Shown: positions 25,282 through 36,082, counted from the first letter of the stretch. The stretch is DNA of 64,000 nucleotides from Lactobacillus sp. YT155 (GCF_030504545.1 NZ_JAUKWP010000006.1:258-64257); one strand, 5' to 3'. Numbers and translations are program-made. The notes: generated from the sequence alone by a model not told the origin.

Positions 25282-25629
25282 ATGCAAGAAAATAATCGTG
25301 ACACTTTAAATGAAATTTCAATGCAAGTGATTTTACATGCAGGAAATGCTCGTGATATTGCAATGCATACTTTGAGTAATCTGGAAAAGAAAGAACCAGA
25401 TTTTAATGAAATTGATTTGTCATTAAAAAAAGCACATGAAGAGATAACAAGTGCTCATAAGAAACAAACAGATATGCTACAAAAGGAAGCTAATGGTGAA
25501 GAAATACCATATTCTGTGTTGTTTGTTCATGCGCAAGACACATTGATGACAATTCAAAGTGAAATACTACTTATTGAACGTTTAGTTCCAATTTTTAAGT
25601 CTATAAAGGAGATTAATCATGATGAATAA
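25282..25629 (+). CDS. PTS EIIA component, lactose/cellobiose family
   Basis: A 115-residue all-helical EIIA-Lac/Cel. The segments MQVILHAGNARDIAMHTL near the N-terminus and the conserved phospho-His region LFVHAQDTLMT (about residue 78) are both seen. AGGTGAT precedes the ATG. Its end overlaps the IIC start by 11 bp. Confidence 0.92.
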   Translation: MQENNRDTLNEISMQVILHAGNARDIAMHTLSNLEKKEPDFNEIDLSLKKAHEEITSAHKKQTDMLQKEANGEEIPYSVLFVHAQDTLMTIQSEILLIERLVPIFKSIKEINHDE

Positions 25630-26857
25630 ATTTATTGCTTGGATGACGGATAGTTTTGCTCCAAAAGTTAATAAGTTAGCTAAAAATCCATGGGTTGCTT
25701 CTGTTCAAGATGCAATTTTGGCTGCTATGCCAATGATTTTTATTGGATCATTCGCCACAATTTTATCGGTTGTTAAAGATTTCTGGAAAGGTTTCCCAGA
25801 CTTTTCTCCATTGAGTGCATTTAGTTTTGGGCTCTTTTCATTATTCTTTTCATACCTACTTCCTGAGGCAATTATGAATCACAAAGGTCATAAGGACGTA
25901 TCAAAGCAAGCTGGGATTGCTGGGATGGCATTTTTCTTACTTATGATTTTCCCAACATATACTAACGCAGGAAACTTAGTATTAAATCCTAATGAGCTTG
26001 GAACTGGTGGAATGTTTACAGCTCTTGTTGCCGGATTATTTACAGGATTTGTTATGAATCTTGCTTCAAAATATCAAATGTTCGGTAAAGATTCAGCACT
26101 TCCAGACTTTGTAGCTGTTTGGTTCAATACTCTTATCCCAATTATCATTCTTTTGATTATTGGATGGTTGAGTACGTTTGTATTCAAATTTAATTTAAGT
26201 ACTGCAGTTACTAATTTCTTTGATCCGTTAGTTAAAATAGGAGGAAGTTTCTTCGGATTCGTTATTATAGTATTCTTAGGATATTCATTCCTTTATTCTT
26301 TTGGAATCTCCAGTTGGATTATTTATCCAATTGAAATGGCGATAGCATTACCATTTATTTCTGAAAATGCAAAAGCATATGCTGCTGGTCAACCAGCTAC
26401 ACATATCTTTGTTGAAGAAGCTATTGGAATTTTTGTAATTGGTGGTGGTGGAGCCACGTTAGCACTATGTATTATGATGGTCTTTATGGCTAAATCTGCC
26501 AGAATGAAAATGATTGGAAGAGCAGCAATTATTCCATCAATATTCAATATTAATGAGCCTGTTGTGTTCGGAGCTCCTATTACATTTAATCCATTGTTAA
26601 TGATTCCAATGTGGATAATGGGATTATTAGGACCAATTTTAACGTGGATTGTGATGAAACTTGGATTAGTTCCTATTCCACACCATGTTTTTGATTTATG
26701 GTATCTACCTGCACCAATTTTTGCATATTTCTCAACTAATTCATGGCAAGGTTCTGTCTACTGTATTGTACTATTTATCATTTCTTGGGTAGTGTACTAT
26801 CCATTCTTCAAAATTTACGATAAACAAGAATTAGCTTTAGAACAGGAAACAGCATAG
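25619..26857 (+). CDS. PTS EIIC component, cellobiose family
   Basis: A 412-residue EIIC-Cel permease. Typical segments: NPWVASVQDAILAAMPMIFI near the N-terminus, the substrate-binding NINEPVVFGAPITFNPLLMI (about 305-324) and IPHHVFDLWYLPAPIFAY. About ten helices. AAAGGAG is 7 nt before ATG 25619; ATG 25622 is equally usable. It imports and phosphorylates a beta-glucoside-type disaccharide or aryl-glucoside; specificity is not visible. Confidence 0.92.
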   Translation: MMNKFIAWMTDSFAPKVNKLAKNPWVASVQDAILAAMPMIFIGSFATILSVVKDFWKGFPDFSPLSAFSFGLFSLFFSYLLPEAIMNHKGHKDVSKQAGIAGMAFFLLMIFPTYTNAGNLVLNPNELGTGGMFTALVAGLFTGFVMNLASKYQMFGKDSALPDFVAVWFNTLIPIIILLIIGWLSTFVFKFNLSTAVTNFFDPLVKIGGSFFGFVIIVFLGYSFLYSFGISSWIIYPIEMAIALPFISENAKAYAAGQPATHIFVEEAIGIFVIGGGGATLALCIMMVFMAKSARMKMIGRAAIIPSIFNINEPVVFGAPITFNPLLMIPMWIMGLLGPILTWIVMKLGLVPIPHHVFDLWYLPAPIFAYFSTNSWQGSVYCIVLFIISWVVYYPFFKIYDKQELALEQETA

Positions 26858-26935
26858 AAATAATCAATTTTAAGTATTTGTTCGTGCAAGGTGTTATTCA
26901 AAATAACGGACAGGAAAACGAACGGATGAATTCAT

Positions 26936-28843
26936 ATGGTTAAGGTAAACAATACTGAAATAATTGAATTTTTAAAGCAACATCCTGGATGGCATTCGGC
27001 TAGGGTATTGGCACAACAATTTGAAGTAACTACTCGTAGTATTAGGAGTCATGTAGCTCAAATCAACGATGACAGCGCGGTAATCTTGACTGGCCCACTG
27101 GGATATAAGCTAAAACAGGAAAAAATTAGTTTGGATGCTGAAAGTGAAAAGATGGATATATCATCGGAAATTTTCTATCTTTTGTTTACTTCGCTTAAAC
27201 ACAGTATCTCGCTTGCAGAAATCATGAGCGTTACTAATTATTCGGAAGCAACAATTCGTAACGAAATTACTAATTTTAATAAGTTGCCTAATCAAACAGC
27301 TAGTATTTCAATCAAAAATAATTTGATAACTTTAAATGGTGAAGAAGATGAAATCAGAAAAACTTTCCATCAAATAGTTGGAGAGAAAGTTGCCTACAAT
27401 GGTTATGAAGGTGAATCAAGTATGCAAAAATTGATTCCCGATATTCCAATTGAGGTTTTAGAAAATATTATCATGGATACCGTTGGTCAAAATGACCTGG
27501 TTATTAATGGTTATGAATTTGATGATTTACTACTGCATTATGTCATTTCAATTAATCGTATTTTGAATGGGAATAGCTATAGTACCTTTGTAGAAAATAA
27601 TGATTTGAAAAAACGCCCAGAGTATCAGATTACCATTAAGACAACCGACAAAATTTCAAAAAAATTCCATATTAAGTTTAATAAGTTTGAAATCCAAGGA
27701 TTAACTTTAGCTCTTATAGGTAAGATGATTGCTAAAAATACTGAGGAAAAAGATCTTTTAGACTTAAGAAAATATGTGTCTCAAGAAATAATGCAAGAAT
27801 GCTTACAAACAATTAAAGATGTTGATCGTGAGTATAACTTACATTTAAATAATCGGAAATTTATTGTACGTTTTGTAATACATATCAGTAATATGTTGAA
27901 TCGAATAGAATACAAATCAAACCAAACAATTGAGAATTTTAGATATTTGCCAAAGCAATATCCATTTCTTTATGACGTCGCGTTGTATGTTATTGATGAT
28001 CTGAATAAGCGATTGGGCATCAACATTAGAGAAGAAGAAAGTATCTATATTATGTTACACATTGGGGCTTTCCTAGATAAAGATAGTGAGGAATTGATTA
28101 ACACTATTGTTGTGGTTCCTGAATACTATAATTCTACTGGAAGGATAGTAGAACGGATAAAAAAAGAATTCAAAGGTAAAATACATATCTCACGAGTAAT
28201 TGATAAATTTACTCAAAGAGATTTAGAAACCACCTCAAATTTAATAATTTCAACCGTTCCAATCAAAACAAAAACGAATTTTGTAATTAATATCTCTCCA
28301 ATGTTTAGTAACTTAGATCAAATGGTAGTTCAAAATAAAATTGATGAGATAAAAAATGAAAAATTTATTCATGATATCAGTACTGATTTAAATAGATTTT
28401 CATCTTCTGAATTATTTCTTTCTAACACAAAATTTACTGATAAGGATACGGCATTGAAGGCATGTTTTGAACTGCTAGAAAAAAATGATTATGTAAATGA
28501 CGATTTTCTTAGTCAAATCAACAAAAGAGAAGAGATGGCACCGACTAGTTTTGGCAACGTTGCTATACCACATACAATGAATATGAAGGCAAAAAAAACA
28601 GGGATAGTTTTTCTTGTTAATAATCAAGATATTAACTGGGATAGCCAACATTCGGTAAGAATAGTGATTATGATAGCAGTAAATAATGCAGATACAAATG
28701 CGTTCAGCAAAATTTTACAGGCACTAATTGATGTCGTCTCAGTAAACAGTAATGTACAAAAATTATCCAATTACAAAAATTATCAGGAGTTTATGGATGC
28801 ATTGATTGAAATTTTAAAGACAATAAAACCAATAGATATATAG
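26936..28843 (+). CDS. PRD-containing transcriptional regulator of the cellobiose-type operon
   Basis: A 635-residue LicR-like regulator. The HTH (WHSARVLAQQFEVTTRSIRSH) is at about 19-40, then a second HTH, PRD domains (about 175-390), a degenerate EIIB-like region (about 400-480) and EIIA-2 with NVAIPHTMN (about 540). In the EIIB-like region the usual cysteine loop VCxxGxGTS is replaced by VVVPEYYNSTGRI, so no phospho-cysteine exists. Only a weak ribosome site precedes the ATG. It lies between the PTS genes and the GH1 gene and ends 15 bp before the latter. Confidence 0.85.
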   Translation: MVKVNNTEIIEFLKQHPGWHSARVLAQQFEVTTRSIRSHVAQINDDSAVILTGPLGYKLKQEKISLDAESEKMDISSEIFYLLFTSLKHSISLAEIMSVTNYSEATIRNEITNFNKLPNQTASISIKNNLITLNGEEDEIRKTFHQIVGEKVAYNGYEGESSMQKLIPDIPIEVLENIIMDTVGQNDLVINGYEFDDLLLHYVISINRILNGNSYSTFVENNDLKKRPEYQITIKTTDKISKKFHIKFNKFEIQGLTLALIGKMIAKNTEEKDLLDLRKYVSQEIMQECLQTIKDVDREYNLHLNNRKFIVRFVIHISNMLNRIEYKSNQTIENFRYLPKQYPFLYDVALYVIDDLNKRLGINIREEESIYIMLHIGAFLDKDSEELINTIVVVPEYYNSTGRIVERIKKEFKGKIHISRVIDKFTQRDLETTSNLIISTVPIKTKTNFVINISPMFSNLDQMVVQNKIDEIKNEKFIHDISTDLNRFSSSELFLSNTKFTDKDTALKACFELLEKNDYVNDDFLSQINKREEMAPTSFGNVAIPHTMNMKAKKTGIVFLVNNQDINWDSQHSVRIVIMIAVNNADTNAFSKILQALIDVVSVNSNVQKLSNYKNYQEFMDALIEILKTIKPIDI

Positions 28844-30307
<1,464 letters not shown>

Positions 30308-30310
30308 AAG

Positions 30311-30341
30311 AAAAAAGCTAAGCGGATGCTTAGCTTTTTTA
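30311..30341. terminator. Bidirectional terminator between the GH1 and methyltransferase genes
   Basis: AAAAAAGCTAAGC / GCTTAGCTTTTTT around GGAT, between two convergent genes. Confidence 0.9.
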
Positions 30342-30350
30342 GTATGAAGA

Positions 30351-31625
30351 CTATTCCATTATTTTTTCTAATTCAATTCCAATTCTTTTGATTACTCCTG
30401 TGACTAATGCGTTACCCATGAAGAACATTCTCATTCTATCTGAAACTTGTTCCTCAGACCCATCAGCAAGTTTTTTAATCTTGGTCCAATCGTCATCAAA
30501 ATTTTGTAATCGTTCAGCTTCAATTGGAGTAATAAGTCTGTATCTACCGTTTCGCTTGAGAAAATGAGTTGATCTATTGACTGTTCCTTCAGAGGTAAGC
30601 ATAGTTCTACTTGGCAATTCTAGATTTTCGGTTGGCGACATTCCACCTTCAGAATAAATGTACTTGTGGCCATCGACGCTTGTACGCTGGATTCTTTTTG
30701 GTCCACGGAGATATTCAAATTTCTTTAGTTTTTCTTCATCAGTAATATAGAATTTCTCGGGAATATCTTTTTCATTTTGAAGATTTTTTTCTAAAGGAAT
30801 AGGTTTTTCATTTTCAATTGGTTTGGTATCGATAGTAAAATATTTTCCATGACGCATCACGCCAGTATTCCAGACAGTTCCACTGAAATTATCAGAAATG
30901 TTAACAATATCATCAGACAGTTCGTAATAGGCTTTGCGATTTTTAAAGGGTAATTTTTCTATTGGGAACTGTCTAGCAAATAATCCCTTATTGAAAATAT
31001 AGTCATCATAAGTATCTTCATTTTCTAATTCTGCTTCGAAAATAGTATCCATCCTTTTTGCGAATGGTAAATCGTTTCGATATACAAAGAAGTAAACGCG
31101 ACGTCTTCTTTGACCAAAACCGTATTCTGCTGCATTGATTACTCTCCACTCAACTGAATAGTTGAGTTTATTAAATGCTGCTAACATAATGGCAAAATCT
31201 CTACCGCGTTGAGAGGAAGGTGATTTTAGAAGACGATCTACATTTTCTAAAATTAGATACTTAGGATTGATTTGTTCGACCGCTCTGATTATTTCCCAGA
31301 AAAGAACACCTTTTTTTCCTTCGATTCCCATTTCGTGTTTTTTACTTCTAGCTACTGAATAATCTTGACAAGGAAAACCACCGACAATAATGTCAGCGTC
31401 CATTTCTTTAAATCTTTCATTAGAAATTTCGGAAATGTTCTCATTTATATTTTCTGAATCAGGATAGTGATAGTCATATACTTCAAATGCATCCTGGCTT
31501 TTTTTTCCTGGTTCCCATTGATTGGCCCACAAGGTCTTATACAGGGATGGATTTGCGTGTTCTAAACCAACACGAAAACCTCCCACACCTGCGAATAATT
31601 CTAATACTTTCATTTCTTTTGGCAT
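30351..31625 (-). CDS. DNA (cytosine-5) methyltransferase of a type II restriction-modification system
   Basis: A 424-residue C5 methyltransferase. Motif I LELFAGVGGFRVGLE, motif IV GGFPCQDYSVAR with catalytic Cys (about residue 85), motif VI LILENVDRLL, motif VIII FGQRRRRVYFF and motif X MGNALV near the C-terminus are in the usual order. Recognition of GATC is inferred from the Sau3AI-like endonuclease encoded divergently. Length is close to M.Sau3AI. It protects host DNA. The promoter region is shared with the endonuclease gene. Confidence 0.93.
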   Translation of the reverse strand: MPKEMKVLELFAGVGGFRVGLEHANPSLYKTLWANQWEPGKKSQDAFEVYDYHYPDSENINENISEISNERFKEMDADIIVGGFPCQDYSVARSKKHEMGIEGKKGVLFWEIIRAVEQINPKYLILENVDRLLKSPSSQRGRDFAIMLAAFNKLNYSVEWRVINAAEYGFGQRRRRVYFFVYRNDLPFAKRMDTIFEAELENEDTYDDYIFNKGLFARQFPIEKLPFKNRKAYYELSDDIVNISDNFSGTVWNTGVMRHGKYFTIDTKPIENEKPIPLEKNLQNEKDIPEKFYITDEEKLKKFEYLRGPKRIQRTSVDGHKYIYSEGGMSPTENLELPSRTMLTSEGTVNRSTHFLKRNGRYRLITPIEAERLQNFDDDWTKIKKLADGSEEQVSDRMRMFFMGNALVTGVIKRIGIELEKIME

Positions 31626-31676
31626 AATGATACGAACACCCTTTCGTTATCTTTATAGTATACATTAAATTACGTA

Positions 31677-31705
31677 TTCGATCAAGTTTTTTGCAGTGGT
31701 ATAAT
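31677..31705 (+). promoter_or_regulatory. Promoter of the endonuclease gene with an internal GATC
   Basis: An extended -10 TGGTATAAT (31697-31705) has a poor -35 (TTCGAT, 31677-31682) 17 bp upstream. A GATC at 31680-31683 overlaps that -35. If the pair recognises GATC, methylation here could influence transcription. Confidence 0.45.
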
Positions 31706-31737
31706 TACCTTATTATAAAGTAACTGGGAGACAGGGT

Positions 31738-33201
31738 TTGCCTATGTACAAAACAAAAGAAGAAGTTCATAACAGAGCACTAGAAATCGTTGGTAAACAA
31801 ATGAATGAACTAGTTGAAATAGACACTGAGTCTAAAACAAAAAACTATGTTGGTGACGCCTTTGAAAGCTGGTTTGGTAAAAGTAAAGATAGTGCTAGTC
31901 AGCCTGATTTGCCTGAAGCAGGAGTTGAGCTAAAAGCCACCCCATTTAAGAAAAATAAAGATGGAAAATATAGCGCTAAAGAAAGACTGGTTCTCAATAT
32001 TATTAATTACATGAATGTTGTTAATGAAGATTTCGAGAATAGTCATTTTCTGTATAAGAATGGAACAATTGAATTGGCATTCTATGAATATCTAAAAGAT
32101 ATTCCTCGTGATAAATGGACGATTAGGGAAGTAGCCCTATATGAAATGTCAAAAAATCCTGTGGATTTTGCAATTATCAAACAGGATTGGGAAAAAATTA
32201 ATCAATATATAAAAGATGGTAGAGCTCATGAGTTGAATGAAGGAATAACTCAATACCTTTCGGCATGTATCAAAGGAGCAAGTTCAAAATCCGTCAGAGA
32301 ACAGCCGTTTTCAGGTATACCAGCTAAACAGCGAGCATATTCACTAAAAAGTGGATATATGACATCGTTACTAAGAAAATATATTTTTGGTGAAGAGTCT
32401 AACGAATCGATTATTAAGAATAAATTTGAAATTGAAAACTCAAACTTAGAGAAAATTATTCTTGAAAAATTCAAACCATATTACGGGATGAAAATTAATG
32501 ATTTGAAAGAAAAATTTGAGATTAAGAATAGCAAGCAGGTTAATTATTTAATTGCTGGCGCAATTTTGAACTTGAAAGGCAAAGTTAGTGGATCAAAATC
32601 ATTTGAAAAGGTAGATGAGTTTGAAAAAGCTAATATTGTTTTAAAAACCATTCAGTTTAATAGTAAAGGAATTAATAAAGAAAGTATTTCATTTCCAAAT
32701 TTTAAGTTTTCTGAACTTGTCAAGGAGTCATGGAATGATGAAGATGGAATACCATCGGCCACTTTACACAATTTCTTTTTGGAGACAAGATTTATGTTCT
32801 TCGTTGTTCGAGAAAATAATCAGGGTGAGAATGTTTTTGAGGGAATAAAATTCTTCTCAGTTCCGGAAGAAGATATTGAAGGACCGATTAAAGAAGTGTG
32901 GATGGAAACAGTTGATACTTTAAAACAAGGAGTTCAATTAACTGGGAAGCAACAAAAAAATGGGAAATGGCAAATAAAGAATAACTTTGTTAAGCATTCT
33001 GATAATCGGGTCATACATATAAGGCCACACGCAAAAGAGAGAGATTATACTGTTAACGGTAAGTATGCTGATAAGTTACCAACTAAGGCTATGTGGACAA
33101 ACAAACCTGATGAGAGTTATTCAGATGAATGGATGACAAAACAATGTTTTTGGTTGAATAGTGGCTATATAAGAAAATATTTAGAAAATATTTCCGAATA
33201 A
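31738..33201 (+). CDS. Type II restriction endonuclease, Sau3AI/MutH family
   Basis: A 487-residue protein, the size of Sau3AI. The catalytic motif is DLPEAGVELKATPF (D57, E64, K66) preceded by the helix NYVGDAFESWFG, as in Sau3AI and MutH. The C-terminal half (about 240-487, with ENIKFF-like and KMWTNKP-like segments) would be the second MutH-like allosteric DNA-binding domain. Sau3AI cuts before GATC and is blocked by C5 methylation, matching the divergent methyltransferase. Start is TTG 31738 behind GGGAG at 7 nt; ATG 31744 is an alternative. Confidence 0.85.
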   Translation: MPMYKTKEEVHNRALEIVGKQMNELVEIDTESKTKNYVGDAFESWFGKSKDSASQPDLPEAGVELKATPFKKNKDGKYSAKERLVLNIINYMNVVNEDFENSHFLYKNGTIELAFYEYLKDIPRDKWTIREVALYEMSKNPVDFAIIKQDWEKINQYIKDGRAHELNEGITQYLSACIKGASSKSVREQPFSGIPAKQRAYSLKSGYMTSLLRKYIFGEESNESIIKNKFEIENSNLEKIILEKFKPYYGMKINDLKEKFEIKNSKQVNYLIAGAILNLKGKVSGSKSFEKVDEFEKANIVLKTIQFNSKGINKESISFPNFKFSELVKESWNDEDGIPSATLHNFFLETRFMFFVVRENNQGENVFEGIKFFSVPEEDIEGPIKEVWMETVDTLKQGVQLTGKQQKNGKWQIKNNFVKHSDNRVIHIRPHAKERDYTVNGKYADKLPTKAMWTNKPDESYSDEWMTKQCFWLNSGYIRKYLENISE

Positions 33202-33256
33202 GATATTATACGGATTTTTTACAATTTAGTGTAGAAAAACAAAGGAGAAAAGAGTT

Positions 33257-34195
33257 ATGGAGATTAAAGTATTTGATATCGGAAAAGAAATTCATGAAGA
33301 AAGCCTAGTAAAAGTTGATAAAACTAATATAAAAAAAATATTTGACAGAATATTTTCACCTAAAAACACTGATCATATAAAAATTGATTGTTCAATTGAT
33401 AATGAATCAATTCTTAAACAATATTGTTTGAATACTGATACGTACGACATTTCGGAATTTTCTACAAAATTACAATTGGCGGAGCAAAAGAATGATGAGA
33501 CTAGGAACGAACAAATAACAGAAGGTTATCTATTTATTAAACAAGACAAAGGTGAACTTTGCCTTTTAAAATTAGAAAATATAGAGGTAATCGATAAAGA
33601 AGAAAATTATAAAATGAAAACATCTTTCTCAACGGAAGCCAATTATTATAAAGGATGTATTTTAAAAGAAAAATCGCAAAAAGTTGTTATTATTGATAAA
33701 AATAAATCAGTTGCAAAATATTGGATGAAGAAATTCTTACAAGTTACACCCGTAAGAGATAGTTATCAAAACTCTACTGAACTTATTCAATTGGTAAACA
33801 ATAATACTCTTTTTGCGGATGCCATAAAGAAAACTAGTGAATTTCAGCAAATCAATGACAAAGTTGTAGATTTTATTTTTGAAAACAGGCAATTCGATAA
33901 AACTCTTTTGCTTAATGAACTAAAAGCCAGTAATCTTATCAAACAAAAAAATTTAGAAGATGTTTATTCAGATGCCTCTAAAGATGTAGACGCAGATTTT
34001 GAAATCTCAAATAAGGCATTAACAGAAGGATTTAGAAAGGTGATTAGTCTTTCAAAGAAAACAAAAATAGTAACTCTTGATTATAAAAGACTTTTTAAAG
34101 CAGGAATAATCTCATATGCGGATGGGAAAGTCATAATTAATGTGGAAAACGACTTTATCGAGAAATTGCCCGAGGAGTTAAGAAATGAAAAATAG
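33257..34195 (+). CDS. Unrecognised cytosolic protein, possibly NdpA/NA37-like
   Basis: A 312-residue soluble, charged protein with no signal or membrane segment. The order of elements resembles the nucleoid-associated NdpA/YejK (NA37) family: a beta-rich core (GYLFIKQDKGELCLLKLENI, about 89-108), a middle helical part starting at YWMKKFLQVTPVRDSYQ (about 155), and a C-terminal strand pair TLDYKRLFKAGIISYADGKV (about 274-293). This is pattern likeness only. GGAG precedes the ATG. It overlaps the next gene by 11 bp and lies 55 bp after the endonuclease, so the two genes form one unit beside a restriction system. A defence role is inferred from context; very AT-rich. Confidence 0.6.
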   Translation: MEIKVFDIGKEIHEESLVKVDKTNIKKIFDRIFSPKNTDHIKIDCSIDNESILKQYCLNTDTYDISEFSTKLQLAEQKNDETRNEQITEGYLFIKQDKGELCLLKLENIEVIDKEENYKMKTSFSTEANYYKGCILKEKSQKVVIIDKNKSVAKYWMKKFLQVTPVRDSYQNSTELIQLVNNNTLFADAIKKTSEFQQINDKVVDFIFENRQFDKTLLLNELKASNLIKQKNLEDVYSDASKDVDADFEISNKALTEGFRKVISLSKKTKIVTLDYKRLFKAGIISYADGKVIINVENDFIEKLPEELRNEK

Positions 34196-35315
34196 TGGCA
34201 AATTTGAAGGCACTTCATATGTATTCGACTACTGTGACAAAAATAATAGAAACAATGAATTAGATAAGTATATTGATGATAATACGCTTTATAATCAAAG
34301 TAACTTGTTATTTCTGGAAGAAGAATATATAGACGGAACACATCAGTTTTCAAAAGTTACAGATAAGTTCAAAAAGAAAAAATTTGATAAAAATTTAAAA
34401 TTATATTCTGAATCTGAAAAAAAAATAAAAAGCGTTCCAGAAGCATACACAAAGGATTCTGAAATTTATAAAGATGTAGTATCTGAAAACAATATTGAAA
34501 GACTAAGTAACTCGGACTTAAATATATCGGTTAAACATTTTAATATATATACATTAAATAAAGAGAAAGTTAACTTTATACAAGAAATATATATATTGAT
34601 TTTTTTGGCAAATATAACAAAGTATGATAACAATGGCCATTTTGAATTTATAGTCAAAAACGATAAGGCGAGTGTTTCAAAAAAAATTGATTTTAATAAG
34701 ATAGAAAAAGGCCAATTGTTTGAAATTTATGATTGGGTCGCAGAGTCTAAAGAAAATGTACAGACAAGATTAAATATAATTCGTCAACTTATTTTAGAAA
34801 AAGGAACTTTTGAGATAGATGAAAAAGTTAGTTTACAATCTGCAAAATCTGCTTTTAATAGGATAATAGGCGAGGAAACTGAAAGATATTTCATACAAGT
34901 AAATATTTTAAAAGATGACTTTTTGAAGTTAAACGAACAAGTTAGTAAAAACAACCAATCTCTACATTTGAAATTTTTAAGTTGGCTTAGTGCAGTAGGA
35001 ATTTTTATTTATGATCAATTAAAAAACGATGTTGATGTTAACCCATTATATAAAATATTTATTGAAGTGAATGATAGAACAAGAATATTTGTGATGTTAT
35101 TTATAATAGCGCTAGTTGTTATCGGCCTTATTTTTTGGATTGAAGTATTAAATCTTAGGAAAGAATTTAAAAAGATACAAGATTTGTACATTAAAAATCA
35201 CTTTTTTGAAGAAAAAGACTTTGATAATTATATTGAACAACCTAAAATTAATCGCACTTATTGCTTCATATTTTTCTTATTACTTATAATACTTATTTTT
35301 AGGATTTTTCTTTAA
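34185..35315 (+). CDS. Unrecognised protein with C-terminal membrane anchor
   Basis: A 376-residue protein. About 260 N-terminal residues are hydrophilic and lysine/glutamate-rich. A moderately hydrophobic segment (FLSWLSAVGIFIYDQL, about 265) and two clear membrane helices (MLFIIALVVIGLIFWIEV, about 303-320; CFIFFLLLIILIFRIFL at the very end) anchor it. No catalytic motif or family recognised. GAGGAG lies 7 nt before the ATG, inside the end of the partner gene, showing translational coupling. A cytosolic sensor or DNA-binding protein plus membrane effector is one reading; this is speculative. Base composition is more AT-rich than the flanking housekeeping genes. Confidence 0.6.
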   Translation: MKNSGKFEGTSYVFDYCDKNNRNNELDKYIDDNTLYNQSNLLFLEEEYIDGTHQFSKVTDKFKKKKFDKNLKLYSESEKKIKSVPEAYTKDSEIYKDVVSENNIERLSNSDLNISVKHFNIYTLNKEKVNFIQEIYILIFLANITKYDNNGHFEFIVKNDKASVSKKIDFNKIEKGQLFEIYDWVAESKENVQTRLNIIRQLILEKGTFEIDEKVSLQSAKSAFNRIIGEETERYFIQVNILKDDFLKLNEQVSKNNQSLHLKFLSWLSAVGIFIYDQLKNDVDVNPLYKIFIEVNDRTRIFVMLFIIALVVIGLIFWIEVLNLRKEFKKIQDLYIKNHFFEEKDFDNYIEQPKINRTYCFIFFLLLIILIFRIFL

Positions 35316-35362
35316 AAATTAGATTTTTTAAGAACTAAATTTCAAGTCCTAAGAATAAAAAT

Positions 35363-35394
35363 AAAAAAACGCCGCATTCAGCGACGTTTTTTAT
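35363..35394. terminator. Bidirectional terminator before the DUF2798 gene
   Basis: AAAAAACG / CGTTTTTT outer arms with an inner GC/GC pair, between the convergent membrane-protein and DUF2798 genes. Confidence 0.75.
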
Positions 35395-35609
35395 TTACTC
35401 TGCACCCAACTCAAAATACTTCGTGAGAATGGTCCGACGACTAATAATTGTAATGGTAGGGCAACGATGAATCCGGGAATGAATCCAGTGATGAAGTGGC
35501 TCCAACTTAGTTGTTGGTGTAGCAATAAGTTATAGACACTCATTCCTAAGACCATGCAAAAGCACATCAACGTCGTGAATAAGAAGCCTTCTTTTCTGTT
35601 TCTTGGCAT
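35391..35609 (-). CDS. DUF2798 family small membrane protein
   Basis: A 72-residue protein with two hydrophobic helices (FLFTTLMCFCMVLGMSVY and FITGFIPGFIVALPLQLLVV). The arrangement and the positively charged N-terminus MPRNRKEG match DUF2798 proteins, whose function is unknown. AGAGGA precedes the ATG. Single gene. Confidence 0.75.
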   Translation of the reverse strand: MPRNRKEGFLFTTLMCFCMVLGMSVYNLLLHQQLSWSHFITGFIPGFIVALPLQLLVVGPFSRSILSWVQSK

Positions 35610-35757
35610 ATATAAATCCTCTTTCTTAAAAATGTCACAAGAATTACCCTAGCATATAAAAATTTTCTTCGTAAGCATTTTTTTTATTTGTGTAGACAAA
35701 GTTTGTGAAAATCTTTATCATAATTATTAACTACTTAAATATGGGGAGTAAATAATT

Positions 35758-36024
35758 ATGGATAAAACAAAGAAACTCAAAATTGAATGGGTTCAATTAA
35801 TCTTTTGTACCATTTGGTTTTTAGGTGCTGCATTGGTCTTGGCTGGTTATTATGGTGGATTCTTGGATGAAAGTTTCTCAGTTCCTCGTGTCATTGCATG
35901 GCTGTATGACCTTGCTGGTGTTCCAATTGCATCAGCGGTTCAACTAATTATCACCGCTTTAGGAATTTTCTTTAGTTTCAAACGTGTTCCTGTTGAAACA
36001 AAAGTAGAAGCAGATCCTGAATAA
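35758..36024 (+). CDS. Small membrane protein of unknown function
   Basis: An 88-residue protein with two hydrophobic helices (WVQLIFCTIWFLGAALVLAG, about 11-30; ASAVQLIITALGIFFSF, about 58-74) and charged ends. GGGGAG precedes the ATG. It has its own terminator and stands alone before groES. No family recognised. Confidence 0.7.
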   Translation: MDKTKKLKIEWVQLIFCTIWFLGAALVLAGYYGGFLDESFSVPRVIAWLYDLAGVPIASAVQLIITALGIFFSFKRVPVETKVEADPE

Positions 36025-36030
36025 GGTTTC

Positions 36031-36059
36031 AAAAGAATATCTTCTGATATTCTTTTTTT
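36031..36059 (+). terminator. Rho-independent terminator
   Basis: AAAAGAATATC / GATATTCTTTT perfect arms around TTCT, then T run. Confidence 0.9.
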
Positions 36060-36082
36060 CTGCGATTTTTCGTACATATTAC

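Noticed and set aside
33190-33215. Small TCCG/CGGA hairpin with T run after the endonuclease gene
   Set aside because: The stem is only four base pairs; too weak to call as a terminator, so the downstream pair may be partly co-transcribed.
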